A stretch of 64,000 nucleotides of DNA, taken from Blasia pusilla. Its lineage: Eukaryota > Marchantiophyta > Marchantiopsida > Blasiales. Both the position numbers and the translations under genes were made by a program. The stretch lies in assembly GCA_050084515.1 (NCBI GenBank), contig CM114274.1:38998001-39062000 (forward strand), read 5' to 3'. Positions 32,699-45,980 of this stretch are shown piece after piece; within the stretch, counting starts at the first letter, position 1; each line of letters opens with the position of its first letter. The notes beneath the pieces were generated by a model that was not told the DNA's origin, ran no database searches, and saw only the letters and a program-made list of their open reading frames with translations.

Positions 32699-35474
32699 GA
32701 ATGTGGCGATCCCGTCAAATTTTTGCGACTCCGGCTACAAACAGAAGTCTTTGGGGCCATATGCTGAAGTTGATCTAGTCTAATGGCCAGCGTTAGTGAG
32801 CGACAATGGGGCTGGCATAAGGCCCTAAGAGTACACATAAGTCCTCGACTTCCCTAAAAGATTATCCTTGCCCTACAAGTGTCGCCTAACTTTGTGCAAA
32901 CCTTCCCACTCCGGTACCAACCATACGATAACTCTATCGCGCAAGTGTTTGAAGAAGGGGAAGATATTCCCATATCACGATGGTAGACGAGATCATACCA
33001 TTCCTTAAACCCATACAATGGAGGCAAAATTTTCACTTCCTAAACATGCGAATGCATAGACCAAAGAACTCATAATATCTTACGATTTTAACTACGAAGG
33101 CTGGAATGTGAAGTGTAAGTCCTCGCATACGATTCTCATAAGGCAGGAGAGGTGTTCTTTCCACTCTCTACAAGGCAACAACTGCCACTACCTGTAATGC
33201 CATGAATTACTCTTCAAGTGGAGCACCCATTCGCGATTCATGCGCTCACTTGGATTGTAAATGGTGTTCACTTATGAGATGAACATGGGAGCCCAAATTG
33301 TATTCGTATTGGCGTTGGTGTAATGCGATCTCAGCTGTCTCGTCCAGAATAGGAAACCACTGCCTCACATAATCATCTATGAGTGACTACTATATGCAGT
33401 CGGATACAATGAACTGACAATTTGCGTTTGCATTTTGGAAACCCTACACGACCTGAAGACGTTGATGGGAAGGGGAAACAAACGAATTGTTGCTCCCGTA
33501 TTCTCCTTCACTAAAGTTTCTTCTTCACAAATGCAGATCATAGTTTACAATTAGACAACTCTTCAGGAGCAAAGACCTTCGCGAACAACTACCTGAATGG
33601 GTTCAAGAACCTGCATGGACTGTCCTCTTGAGCGTCCCAAAAAATAGATACACAGTTAATTCTTTTATTCTGCAAAAGTATTAGCGCACTCAAGAGCTCA
33701 ATATTTGCATACATTGAAAAGTGGAATGTAAGTCCATTTGCTATGGAGCAAGAGGCTATGATTAATAAACTTTCATACTTCAGAAAAGAGGGCATTGAGT
33801 GGCAGTAAAAAGGCGCAATGCCAGATGAAAGCCACACCTTCCTGCTCTTTTTCTTGATATCCTGGAGCCCACTTTCCTTCTGATATTGCAGCCTTGAGAT
33901 CCTCGTCTATCGAGGATTCGACAAGTTTGCTGGAACGAAAATGGTATGTTGAAGTAGTCAGATACGGTATTGAACTGACTGCAGAAAAATTACCCTCTAC
34001 AACTAGCTGCCATGTAATTGTTGCTACGTGGAATGCTCAACATGGCGGAGGCCCAGATTGTATACACCCAAATCGTAACACCCTTATTTGGGGATCATCC
34101 CCAGTCTCCTCAGTTCAGGAAAGCATCCTGGGAACCTCTGCGGCTGGAAATCACTGCCCATAGCCACCCTGAGTTTGTAACTTGCAACCAATGCCCACCC
34201 ATACCTTGGACAGGCCCTTTTCTTACTTGTCCCAACTTTATCCTTGAAGAACTTACCTCTCCCTCGCTAGCACTATTTCTCCCCTGCCCATCACAAACTT
34301 CGTGGCTGCCTGTTGACGGGTGACCATGACAAATGAATTGGCACACCTCCTAAAAGTAAGGCTTCTTGATCTTCAGAGTCAAAGTTGGCCCCCCACCAGG
34401 CCAAGACCCACACAGGCTGAGATGCGCAAGGTTGTAGCTGACCCAATTGTATTCCAAAGTATGAATCGCTGGTGATCAATAAATTTCCCACAGATGAAAT
34501 ATTCACCCTCTAATTCACTAGATTCTGGAATAACCTGTCAGATCAGGTACACCACCTGCTAAGGTCCACAAGGGTGGCAGCAAACCGCGAGATCACGCTG
34601 CAGAGAGAACCTTCTTCAAACCTAGCCCAGGGGCTCTGAGAATTACACGATCCTGAATTCTCCATGAGCCACTAAACTCTATGGTAAGCTAGAAAGTTGT
34701 GGATCCCACAGGCCGAGGCTTCAGTATTTGCATATCGGATCGATGTTCAATGCACCAAGGGTGAACAAATGATTCTCTCTCCTTAAGCCCTGCCGTTGTA
34801 TATAGGTTTGTCATGTCCAACCTGCAGCATCCTCCTCCTTTCTGGATCTTGAGTGTTACTTTGCTTTCTTGCCGATGTCTGATAGCAAACCTTTGAAGTC
34901 AGTGAAAAATAAAGCCAGATTTCTGACACTTAATCCCATGATGCTTGCCCGCCACCAAGAGGATATCTTGGACTAAAAATAGCTTTCACGGACAAAAATC
35001 CACAAGCTTTGAAGCCAGCGAACTGCAGTGAGCACAAAAGGTGGTTATTAGGACACTTTCATTGCTTCAGCTCTTACATTCCAAAAAAATGCGTGAGGCA
35101 TTCATGATGATCAGTCCATCCTTCCTTCCCTTCACTGATTGGGATCAGAGAGATTTGTGCATTTGTTCAGAAAAATGGACTCACGCTGCAGAGAAGAAAG
35201 GTAGGCAGTATGTACCAACAGATGATGACACCTAACAGTTGGCACCTAATACACACTAGTCCGTGCCCGAGCCATGCATGGGATTCAAAGATGGATAGTT
35301 TTGAACTACCTATCATTACTATGTAATTGAATGATTTAACCTCTCAAGTCAATTTTGAACGATCCTATTGGCTGAAAGGGACAGTTGCGAAGAATGAGGC
35401 GTTCAAAAATCAAGGAGGGGTTTTGCAATAATAATAGAGATGTTTTGAATCAAAAGCATGAGGAACTGTTAGAT
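32699..35474. other. Intergenic DNA downstream of the TilS gene
   Basis: The first few hundred bases may continue the organelle-like insertion. The remainder has intermediate GC, no recognised domain, and may include the 3' untranslated region of the minus-strand gene. Confidence 0.4.
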
Positions 35475-38400
35475 TCAAACCCATACCGGAACTGCAAGAA
35501 GCAAGCCTTGAGCGGTAGCTAGCACTGGCAGTCCCCTCCGAACAGGCTTGGGAACAGTCCTGAGTATTGCAAGTGCTTCTTTGGCTTTGACAGCTCTGTA
35601 CATGCTGCATGATGGTGTTGACTGGATCTCCATCACTTCTCGTGTATTGTTCTTGATGTCTTTGGTGGAGACGTAACCAAAAGTGAAATTCTGGAGAAAA
35701 CCGGTTGAGGAAATAGCAGACCAAGGCTTTGATTTCACAGTCATTGGCCGCTCACCATACTCCTTTTGGTCTATCCATTGAGGATCAATCGTGAAGAAGT
35801 CAGAGCCAAAAGTGCAACCTCCGGTCCATTCTGTGAAAAGTGTCCCTTTGGATGTGTTTGACAGATGCAACCAATCTTTTTCCTCAAAGTGGCGAATGCA
35901 TAAGGAAGGCTTCCCCCTTAACAGACAGCAGTACCTTTCCGACATGTCAGGATAATCTGAACCAGAATAAGGCCTTCCAGGAGCATGCACTCCTAGTGAG
36001 TCTGGTTCTTCTTTAAAGGCGACTGAGACAAAAAATCGTTCCATAAAAGACTGAGATTCTCCAAACGATATTGCCTTCTCCATTTTGCATCTTGATGCAT
36101 CCCTCTCACGTGATCCTTGAACAGGGCAACTCTGTCTCTCTTTGGTCATGTCCTTTGACATCTCTAGTGTCAAATCTTCCAACAAACCTGCTCCTATTTC
36201 CGACAGAAGCCCCAGGGTTTTCAGCTCCCTGATAGCATTTACAGATGTTCTCATGTCAAATGTGTCCATAGCACCAGAATTCAACAACGAGTTGGCTTTC
36301 TCCTCCACAAACGAAAATGGCTCATCAAGTGTCGTATTCCTGATAGACACAGATGGCCAAGCCCCAGAGTGGCAGCATGTTATCTTTCTTGACAACCTTT
36401 GATTACAATGTTCCAAATGTACTCCCAGATGTCCTGAAGGTAGCGGAGAGTCTGGTGAGAAGCAAATAATGGCCTTTAAACCCTTGGAGCGAGGAGCTGG
36501 CATGACAGTGCAACCACCAACTGTGAATCCTTCCTGGAGCATAGCAAGGTTCTCAAGAAGGATCACATTTCCAAGATCCTTGGGAACTTAGATAGCAAAT
36601 GTTTGAAGGCAACCAATGGATGCGTACATTAGTATAATTAGTATAAGATCTTACTCTCTAGCAATCTTTCATTACATTTCAGCCAAACAGATGCATCTAT
36701 GACAACCAATACTTGAAAATTACTCTGTCTTCATTTCAGCTCAGAATTTTTTCGTACCTCAAGACCCTAATCATCAAAACCAGAAACTAGATACAATTCT
36801 AATGTGTTATGTGAAAATTGGCATCAAACTGAAACGGGGCAGTCTTCCAAAGAAGAAGATTCTGAAGTTGACTTCACATTTCATCCTCTCTCTCATGAGC
36901 TATTAGAGAAAAAACATAGCCAAACACACCTGTAGGACTCCAGAACGGAAGCGGTTTAGCAATGAGTCAACAGCTCGTCCTCGAGGGGGCTTCCTCCTTT
37001 GGGCAACAAACTGTTTGCATTTCCAATAAAATTATGAGCTTTTGCAATATTCACAGTTTTGAATACAGGCTTTTACTCCCTGATTTAGACAGCGGCAAGA
37101 GATTGTATTCTTAGGCCTCCACTCAAAATCACAGATCTTAACTTGCTTCCTAGTGATAGTTTCTCTCACATGACTTGTTTGGAGTGTTGCTTATTTTTTT
37201 ATGAGGAACAACTTAAGGTTGTCCAAAGTGTACTCATCTAGTTGAGAGTCTAAATCACATAATTTGAAGACAGAAGATATCTTCAACCTCTTTCTGTTTC
37301 TCTAGTCATGACTAGATGGAGTAGTCTGTACACCCCTCAATGATACAGCAGACTCCCTCGTTGTTTTATATTCCTTGAGGTTCCCCAAGATGTCAAGCCA
37401 CTACTTGCTTACACACTTTTCTAGGATGGGCACCCTGAATGTGCTAAGATTAAACTTTTCAGTGACAGACTTGTTAAACACTGCTCATCTATCCTACTTT
37501 TCCAGATAGAAACATTAAGTATTTGCCACCAATTAACCAACAGGACAACAGTTCTCATGAGGATTGAAATTTTCCACCACAACTACTTAGTCTTCTGCCA
37601 TGTGGAGGAAAATGTTGGCTTCTTCATTAAGCTGGTGAGGCTCGAGTTCACTGATGGATGGACATGATATGCATGGTTTATTCATCCCATTCCATAAAAC
37701 TACTACAGAAGAAATAATTGAGTTTATCACCTGCAGAATTGCTCCCACTACTCGACGAAGAACAATGTCACTCATGCCACTTGAAACCATCTTCTGAACG
37801 TCAACTGTAACATGTCCACATTCCTCCACAACAAGAAATGGATGACGGGTTTAACTGATCAGTGGATTTCTACTCTTCAGTCTAATTCTCAAGATGCCAT
37901 TCCAACATGGATTTAGTGTAGTTTCAACAGATTACCAGTTATGATCACATCCTACACTGCCTTTCTCAAGCTGATGTGCTATCTTCAACAACCAATCCAA
38001 GAGCAGATAGAGTTTCGATAGAATTTGACTCTATCTGCTCTTGGATCGGTACACCAAACCCAGTTTCACTTCACCATGAGACACCAGATGTGAATTCACT
38101 ACTACTTATGTGTGGGGTTACACTGCACAGTTTTGCTTGAATGCCAAAGTGAAGGTAGCCTCATGCACCACCGCACTGGTTGATGGTTTGGCAAAGTTAA
38201 CAATCTCTCATGAGCTCATTAGCGAACAAGAGAACCGACTCTTGCTCCTCAAACTCTAGAAGCACAAGATGGCCAGGAGCATCTAGTTTTAGACCCTACA
38301 AAAGTGTTTCCCACTAGAACACATAAGACAGCCTTCAGACAAGACAGAATCCATGACAAGAAAAATTCAGATCGATCTCATCTCTTACCTTCCGGTGGTA

Positions 38401-41386
38401 CACAGAAATAAGTGTTGGCCAACCCAAGGAATCTCTGTTAACACCTCTCAACTCTAGCTACAGATCAGTAAACAGAGAGCTGGATTGGCAACTCACGAGG
38501 CACCTACAAGACCATTTGATTGATAATCTCAACAGAAGCAAGCTAGCACGACAACTAGAGAAACGAAACAATAGAAATGCTACCTGTGAGATCTCTGCTA
38601 CATCAAACAAAAGTTTGTCTCGCTTCTGATCAAGTATTGTCCGCAACTTGCGACAGAAGTCTAACAGGGTTTGTACTTCTTTCTTCAAAAGAACTGCAAA
38701 TTCATACACATCTTAGAGAGAATCTTGGAGCAAACACTACTCATCAAAAACTTTATTTTGCATAAGTCAATGTCATGTTTCCAGATTACTCAAATCTGCT
38801 CCTGCTGTCATCCTTCAGGTTTAGCCAAGACTGACAGCAGGTTGTTGCGATCCAATAAAACCTCATACACGGCCAGTTCAACTTACTGGACAAAAGGATA
38901 CACCACCTTTCATTGATCAGAGTTTTTGAACGACAAATCTAGACGGTCAACCAGTACAGAGTTTTTCAACAGTAAATGAGTAATTGAAATAATTAAAAAT
39001 AGAAGCAAAAGGAGACACTTACAAAAGTGGGGTTCTTGAAGTGCCTTGCGTATGCGATTGCGGGCAAATGTGAGGTTGAGATTGGTGGGATCCTCCACCC
39101 AATCTTGACTACAGTGCTGACAAATCTGACAGAACATGACAATGAGTGGAGAAACAAATGATTCCATGAAACTGAAGCATGATTCCATGAAACTCTAGCC
39201 TACAGTCTAGCAGTCTAGGACAGTCGGCTTCTAGGAGTAGATGGTTTACTGCTGCAAAGTTTGTCTTCAATATGACATAAGCAGCTGAACACTTTATAAA
39301 TAGCTGTATGAAGCAACTACAACACCATCCTCAGCACCTACAATTCCATCCAGTCAACTCCACTCTTCCCCACTACGATTTTTCACTCATTACTTCCAAG
39401 TTCTGCAGTCTTTGAGGTAGCTTGCTTTAATTCAAAAGTTTGGTCGAGTACATATATCTCTACCTCTCACAAGCTCAGGTACAAACTTGTGGAACTATGA
39501 CTTACCTTATAGAGATCTTCTTTGTGGAAGTTCAGGAGAGGTCTGACCAGGAGTAGAGAAGAATGAGAATTGGAGCTATTCACAGAGCATGGCATCTCTG
39601 TATGAAGACTGGTAAAAGATGCCATTCCTGCCAACCCTGCTATGCCACTGCAGCGCGACAAGCGTAGAATGAAAAGTTCTGCCTGCTTCATGGCACGTCC
39701 AAAGTGAGTCTCCAACTTGAACTCAAAGAAGTCTCTCTTAACCAGCCCAGTTGTTGTGTTAGCAGCTCCATCTTCTATGCGTGTTTCATTCAAGTGTGCA
39801 TTGAAAGGACATACTATGGAGTCTCAAAACATGAGCATAGCATTATCCAGATCAAGAGATTGTTAAGTGTCTAATTAAGACTCAAGGTATTGATATCTCC
39901 CTCGACTGACATACAAGCCAACATCATTAAGAGTCACACAACCCTAAAAGATTTCTGCCAGGGCGTAAAAACCAAGTAAATTTGACCACTTGATCTCTCC
40001 TACTGAATCCTATTCCTGCAATGACTTCTTAGATACCTATAACTTGGATGGGTCCTGGAACAAAATTTGTGTTAGAGACAGCTGCTGAGGTGGAGACAAA
40101 AGAAACAAGACTTTCATCACACCTGATCATCCGCATGATGAGCAGTAAGTAGAGCAACCGCTCCAGACTGTTGACAAGCCTGCGCTAGCAAGAAGTACCT
40201 GCAGTTTTACTAGATTCAGAAATTTTGTCTGGGTGAACCTGTTGAAAAAACTTCATGGCCCGGAATTCAGAGCATTTCACAAAGTAATCCGGACTGCCAG
40301 CAAGTTTGTGAATTGTTTGGATCGCACGTGGTCCAAGTGAAGGAAATTTCTTCCAAGCACAGCACCAGTTCTTAAACGCCCACCTAGCATTCCTTGCAGC
40401 CTCTTGAAGATGCCCCGAAGCAGGAACCCCGTCAGGCCACACACATTTGCGTATTTCGCATTGTAACCCTTCAGCACATGCATGAACGTTTTAGTACTTC
40501 TCCGCTGACGGGTCCACAGCCCTTATCAGTCTCCCTCATCAGGCTTGTAGGTCCAGAGAGCACACACAATTCTCTACCGACAGATCCTCGGGGACTGATC
40601 TACCAAATCAAACCCTCGAAAGATGAACATTTGTCTCCATCACAAATCAGGTTTTTTTTTTTTAGACGTACAGAGAGTCGAAGGTGAGACAAACCTGATG
40701 CTATGATTCTCTTCGAAGTTTCAAAGAGTATAAGATGTACCAGGTCTAATCGATCTCTGCCGACTACAACAGCATTGTCATGTTCAGGCACGAAAACGAC
40801 AGTCATAAGAACTATCATTCGTGTTGGTTTCTCCCTGGTATCGGACACATGACAACGCTAGACGATTTCCAAGAGCAAATCTGCAACCTTACCTATAGTC
40901 CTAACCCAATCTTGAACCCGCAGAGCCTCCTCAGCACTTCCCTTCCTCAAACTGTGGTCCACCACTAACCCAAGTAGATGACCACTCGGGCAGGTTATGC
41001 AATCACGCCCCTCACTTTCCATTGCCAAGCGCTTCCATCGTGCAGCCAACAGACACAACGCGATGCTGTCCGCTCCTCCTGACACAGCAATAGCTGCAGA
41101 AGCCGCATCATTAGATTACAAGGTGGTGGGGGTGGTGGGGGCAGCTCTTTGGCCCAATTCCTCGACTGTTGTGGATCTCCAGCTTCAAGCCAAACAAGCC
41201 ATCGCTGTCTACACTGAAAGCTGTAACAGTAAAGGCACCTTCACGCGGAATTAGGGCTCAAAGACTGAAGTTCAAGCGTGGCATCGTCTTACCAATGTGG
41301 TGCTCTGATGTGATGCCGGCTGCTCTCATTTGATTACCGAACTTGTCATCCACATCATCCCAGTTGAACTTCTCTCCTCCACCCAT
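35475..41386 (-). CDS. tRNA(Ile)-lysidine synthase (TilS), 10 exons
   Basis: TilS converts the wobble C of tRNA-Ile(CAU) to lysidine, using ATP and lysine, so that AUA is read as Ile; in plants this serves plastids (Arabidopsis RSY3 is a relative). Exons, 5' to 3': 41386-41293, 41093-40893, 40468-40384, 40198-40123, 39682-39506, 39125-39023, 38693-38584, 37823-37731, 37010-36930, 36578-35475. All introns are GT-AG and phases match, giving 2,124 nt, or 707 aa. The PP-loop ATP site SGGADS is at residues 36-41, HHADDQ at 147-152, and LRLSRCSGIAGLAGM follows. The long last exon ends RRGLPVLATAQGLLLAVPVWV-stop. The first ATG gives no obvious transit peptide although the frame is open further upstream, so an additional 5' exon is likely. 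Intron 7 carries a near-perfect hairpin. Confidence 0.93.
37991..38050. repeat. Near-perfect 23-bp hairpin in TilS intron 7
   Basis: Arms 37991-38013 and 38028-38050 pair at 22 of 23 positions around a 14-base loop. They include AATCCAAGAGCAGATAGAGT and its complement. The length suits a small-RNA precursor or a tiny inverted-repeat transposon. Confidence 0.8.
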
Positions 41387-44300
41387 CGTCCTGCACAGCC
41401 TCCGCAATTCAAAACCCCTCAGATACTGGATACAAGCGGATGCTGCGAATCCGCAGCTAGAGCTTCCTACGTCCAGCTCACATCTGCTTTGCTAGCTGGG
41501 CTCTCATCGACCTCATTCGAGTTTCGTTTCTCTCCATCCAGGCGTCGACGACACTCTCGCAATCCGAACGGCCTCGGGACTACACGCAAGCAGATGCTTC
41601 CAACTCGCATTGCCTTTCGCGTTTCGGACCGTGAGCATCCCTGAGGAGTTCGTATGACGAGACGAAGAACTTCCCCGAAAAGAAAAGAGACGAAATTCGA
41701 AAAGTACACTTCTAAGTAGGTGTAACTAAGAATGCGATAGCAGGATCTGGATTGATCAAATCCACTTTATTATGTAAACAAGCTTCGTGAGAGGCCAAGG
41801 GATGTCAACAACATCCCAAGAGGGCAAGGAGGCAAGACATTCAAAAAGGAATTGGAGCATGAAATATGTACAAAAATAATAACCGCACATGGCTCTCTTG
41901 CACCTGACTGTAACCGATGCTGAAATGAGCACTGCCCCAAGGATCCGTATACGTAGGCGCATCCAGGGGACGTTAACGCAGTAAAAGAGAACCTTCTCCA
42001 ACGTCAATCTCGATGCTACTCTGATGGTACCAAAATGAGCAAGATCCGGATTCACATCTCGCGGATACCTGCGAGGATTATAATTTCTCACCTCGCATTC
42101 TCCCAGTTAGAGCATGCTATTATGAGTCCGGCTACACATGTTCCTGCATCTACGCAGCGCATTCCTGCATCCCCCTACAGCAGTTTATCGTTCTGATCCG
42201 ATAGCTAGCATAATAACGAGTTGTTGGAGTTGTCATGTTCAAAACTCGGAGTATAATTCTGCCAATGCGGATGAGCCTTACACAATGAAAGCAACAGAAA
42301 TTGTGGCTGTCTTCGGAATTATGCACATCGAACTGCGTCTCAAAGCGTAACAGTAACCAAGACTATCATTTCCTCGTTCTAATCCGGGAACTAGCATAGC
42401 CAGTGGTGTTGATTGTCATGTTCGAACCTGGGGCAAAACTCCTGCGGAACGGATGAAACGTAAATGCACCGGGGTCGGAAGTAGAGATCTGTCCATTTTC
42501 TTTTGACTTGTTCTTCCTCACTATTTATTGTATTCCGCGATGAGTTTATCCACTCTGTTTCCGTTTATAAACCTCCTGAGACCCTCCTAGCAATGAAAAT
42601 GGTTACATTCGCTCAAACAAATGGTAATAACCCCATGAAACTATGAAAAGGGAAGAGCAAAATGGAGTGCTCTAGTTTACACCCCATGAAGGCATACAAG
42701 CATTGTCGGACACAAATATGTTGATCGGGTTATAACTTCCACGTAGTGTTCAGCGTTTACCCATAAGGGACGCGAAACATATGTCTCCCATTCTCTCACT
42801 TCTCCCGTCCTCAAAATAATTGAATCCAAGTTCTAATCGTAACTCCGATGCTATTATGAACTTTAATTTCATTGGACTTAAAAACAAAGAGAAATCAGGA
42901 GGAAAAAGGGATGAATCTTTGATCCTATTTTGTGTCGTAACATTCACTATGAAAGGGTTGGTCACAAATAACGAGGTTCATAGAGTCGATGCCTTGGGCC
43001 AGATGATATGAGCTATCGTTTCTTCAATCCGGGACCTTAGTGCATGATATTAGCATAATCTCATCACCTCTCTCCTTGCTTTCATAGGAGACAGGCGGAA
43101 GTTTCCTCTCGAGGTGGATACTGGAAGATTTAACACAATGGAACGATGATCCAAGCGTATGATGATGCATTTGTTCACTAGGAATGGTGATGATTTTGTC
43201 AATAAATCCTCTTGGATGATAAGATAACGATACCCCATGGCGATTGCGCGTTGAGACAGAGATATTCAATGGACTTAGTCAAGGGCTGTAGAGAGCGAGT
43301 CTGCGGGTGAAAATCGAGCGCAAGCCTCGGGATTCAAGCCAAAGAGATCCCTGTAGCTGCGAGAAATGGCTAATTTTATCATAATCCCGGACGCCATGAA
43401 AGCTTCAGAAACATAGGCTCCAAAAAGCAGCTCGTGCTGTTACGTAAAGGGAGAAAACATTCTTGTTCCGGTCCGCAGGGACCATCTTGTATCGCGCCGA
43501 TAATCTCGGTCCTACTTAACCTACGCTATCCGTCCACAATCCATCGCCTTCAGACTACACCACCGCTCTCGTGCGGATAAGGACACAGACCTGTACTTTC
43601 CTTGCCACACTTTACGACCTATGACTACTCAATGATGGCTGTGCACTTCCTGAGATATGATGAAGTCACAACTCAGGAAACCAAATCTTTCCGCCTTACC
43701 CATTCATACCGAGCTCCACCGCGGCTGCACTGCTCTGCACTGCACTGGAGCGACATTTTCAAATCAGGATACTGGTGACATTTGATGCTGTGAGTATTCA
43801 AAATAGAATCAATGTAGATCCCTTCGCCGACTAGGAGAATGAAATCCACTTTACACTTCACAGCGCTCCGGAATGATGCACTCCGATAAAAACGTGCGAT
43901 GGAAAACCCATCGGAAGTACAAAAGAGGGGGACTCAAAGAGTCAAAACCTGAAGGCCACAACAAGACCAGAAAAGGAAACACAGCAGAACACTTCACAGC
44001 AGGATTCACATTCACAGGAACCTCACCGCTCGTCGCCTCGGCGTCCTGACTTGTCCCCGCGTGGCACTCTCGTATCCTACCTACTATCCGCCCGTACATG
44101 CAGCAGCTAACGAACCAGGATCGTCAGCGCCTGTTTCCTTCCAATCCTTTGACGCGGGGTCGGAATTACACGCCGCCTTGGCCCTTGAGTGACGATTTTC
44201 CATCGTTCCGCTTCCCTAAGCATTCTTCCTGACAGCCCTGCACATTCCCAACGACCTACGGCACAGCCACCACACCGGCACACGCAGACAATTGCCGCTT

Positions 44301-45980
44301 CGCAGTGTTCGCACACGCCGCCCAAGCTTGTCCGGCCTCCACATTCTGGCTCCATTCTGTGATACACCAGATGCGATGACACTTCCGTAATGCGTAGGAT
44401 CATCTGTAATAGCTATAATAAGAAGCAAAAGTGCATATGCCACGACGAGGCAGGAAACTAGTCCACTGCGCTACAAAAGAACTAACTCGAAGGTCTGTTT
44501 GGTATCCGATTAACAGACACTTTTTGTTTGAACTCTCAGGCTCCGCGTCGCGACGATTTCGGGAGTTGACAGTTTAAGAGGGCACTCCTTTCCGGTTAAA
44601 GCTTAGATTGGAAGAGATAACAGACGGCTGGACCTGACAACGCGTTGCCGGACGGACGAGTTACTCTTACAACTTCGCAGGTTTAGGACATTACATCCAC
44701 TTCGCTCATCCGAACGAGACGTAGAGAAATGGCACATCAGGACTTCTCTCGTCGTGGACGTTGGGATGTTAAGGTTTCGCGGGGATGCGCGTTTCACGAA
44801 AAGAAAAGCGCACTGCGAGTCCGGGCTCGGACGCCACCGGGTGGGTCATCTCGGAGAGGGCCCGGGGCTATGAGCCTAGCACCATCGCGCCTCAATCATC
44901 ACGTTGACGGTGAAGAAGTCACGCATCACTCGGACATAGCCCCACATCCAAGCCCTGTTGGGAGAATTTGCGGTGCTTCGGAACCCGTGCTCACCTGAGT
45001 GTACGAAATAAATAGCGCCAGGCTCTCTAATGAGTAGACACATGAGCATTGTGAATGCGGGGGATCAAACTTGCAACAGTTTCCTCATCCTCGAGTGTGG
45101 ACACGCCGTGCATGCCATCGAATTCCAGTCTTTTTTATCGAAGATTGATGCGTTCTTGTGTCTCATGTACACATTCACCAGTGAATTGGGGCTCGCGTCC
45201 TTGAAAAAGGCTTTCAGATTCGCATCAAATCACACCAGAGTAGGACTGCACAGAAGCCAAGGAATGTTGACTGAGTGTGCTTTGGCATGAACTTGGACAG
45301 ATCAAGAATTGAAGGAGTGGACTCATCAAGAAGCCATCCACCTATACTAACATTCTAAAACTAGAATGAGGCTGCCAATTTTCTTTTCCTCGATTGTGAT
45401 AAAAAGAGGTATCCAAGACAGTTTGTGGCTTTTCAGATTGTTCAGACACAGATATGTCATTGTGACCTGGGAAAATACACACCCAAGCAGTGCAGACTAC
45501 GCACTCCTGTATATGAACTGTACAGAAACAGATGGATCTTGCGAACTGATTTCTACCCCAAGAAACGCCTTGGTCACTACGCACATTCCTAGTTGCAATA
45601 AGTTACCTAAGCTTCAAACCCATACTGTTACAGGTAGTCACAAACTCCAGACCTGCCTGGATCCACTTTTTTCTTCATAAACCATAGATCCCAACTTCAT
45701 GGAAGCTCCCATAAACAAACTAGTATGGGCTTTGCAGGCTATCTAAATGATCAAGGTGATCACGACGTATCCGCACCCCATTACTGGATCGCAACTTCTT
45801 CCATGAAGGAAAGAGCACTACAGTACTGAATCTACTCCAACCGCTGACAATCCTCAAGGCCGTCAATCTGGAATTTCTTCGTGAAAAAAATTGGACCCAG
45901 ATTCTTCATGTCTGATTCAAGACAATAAGGAAACCTGAAAAAAACAAGGGATGGTATCATACAAGAATTCCACGGAGTTG
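41387..45980. other. Region between the TilS and LysM genes
   Basis: A minus-strand frame at 41467-41709 holds a basic, transit-peptide-like segment (MRVGSICLRVVPRPFGLREC) that might be an upstream TilS exon. Two diverged direct copies lie at about 42187-42290 and 42371-42470 (TCGTTCTGATCCG against TCGTTCTAATCCG, then GTCATGTTC). No other gene recognised. Confidence 0.4.

Noticed and set aside
42371-42450. tRNA-like GTTCGAACC motif
   Set aside because: No acceptor or anticodon stems can be built around it.
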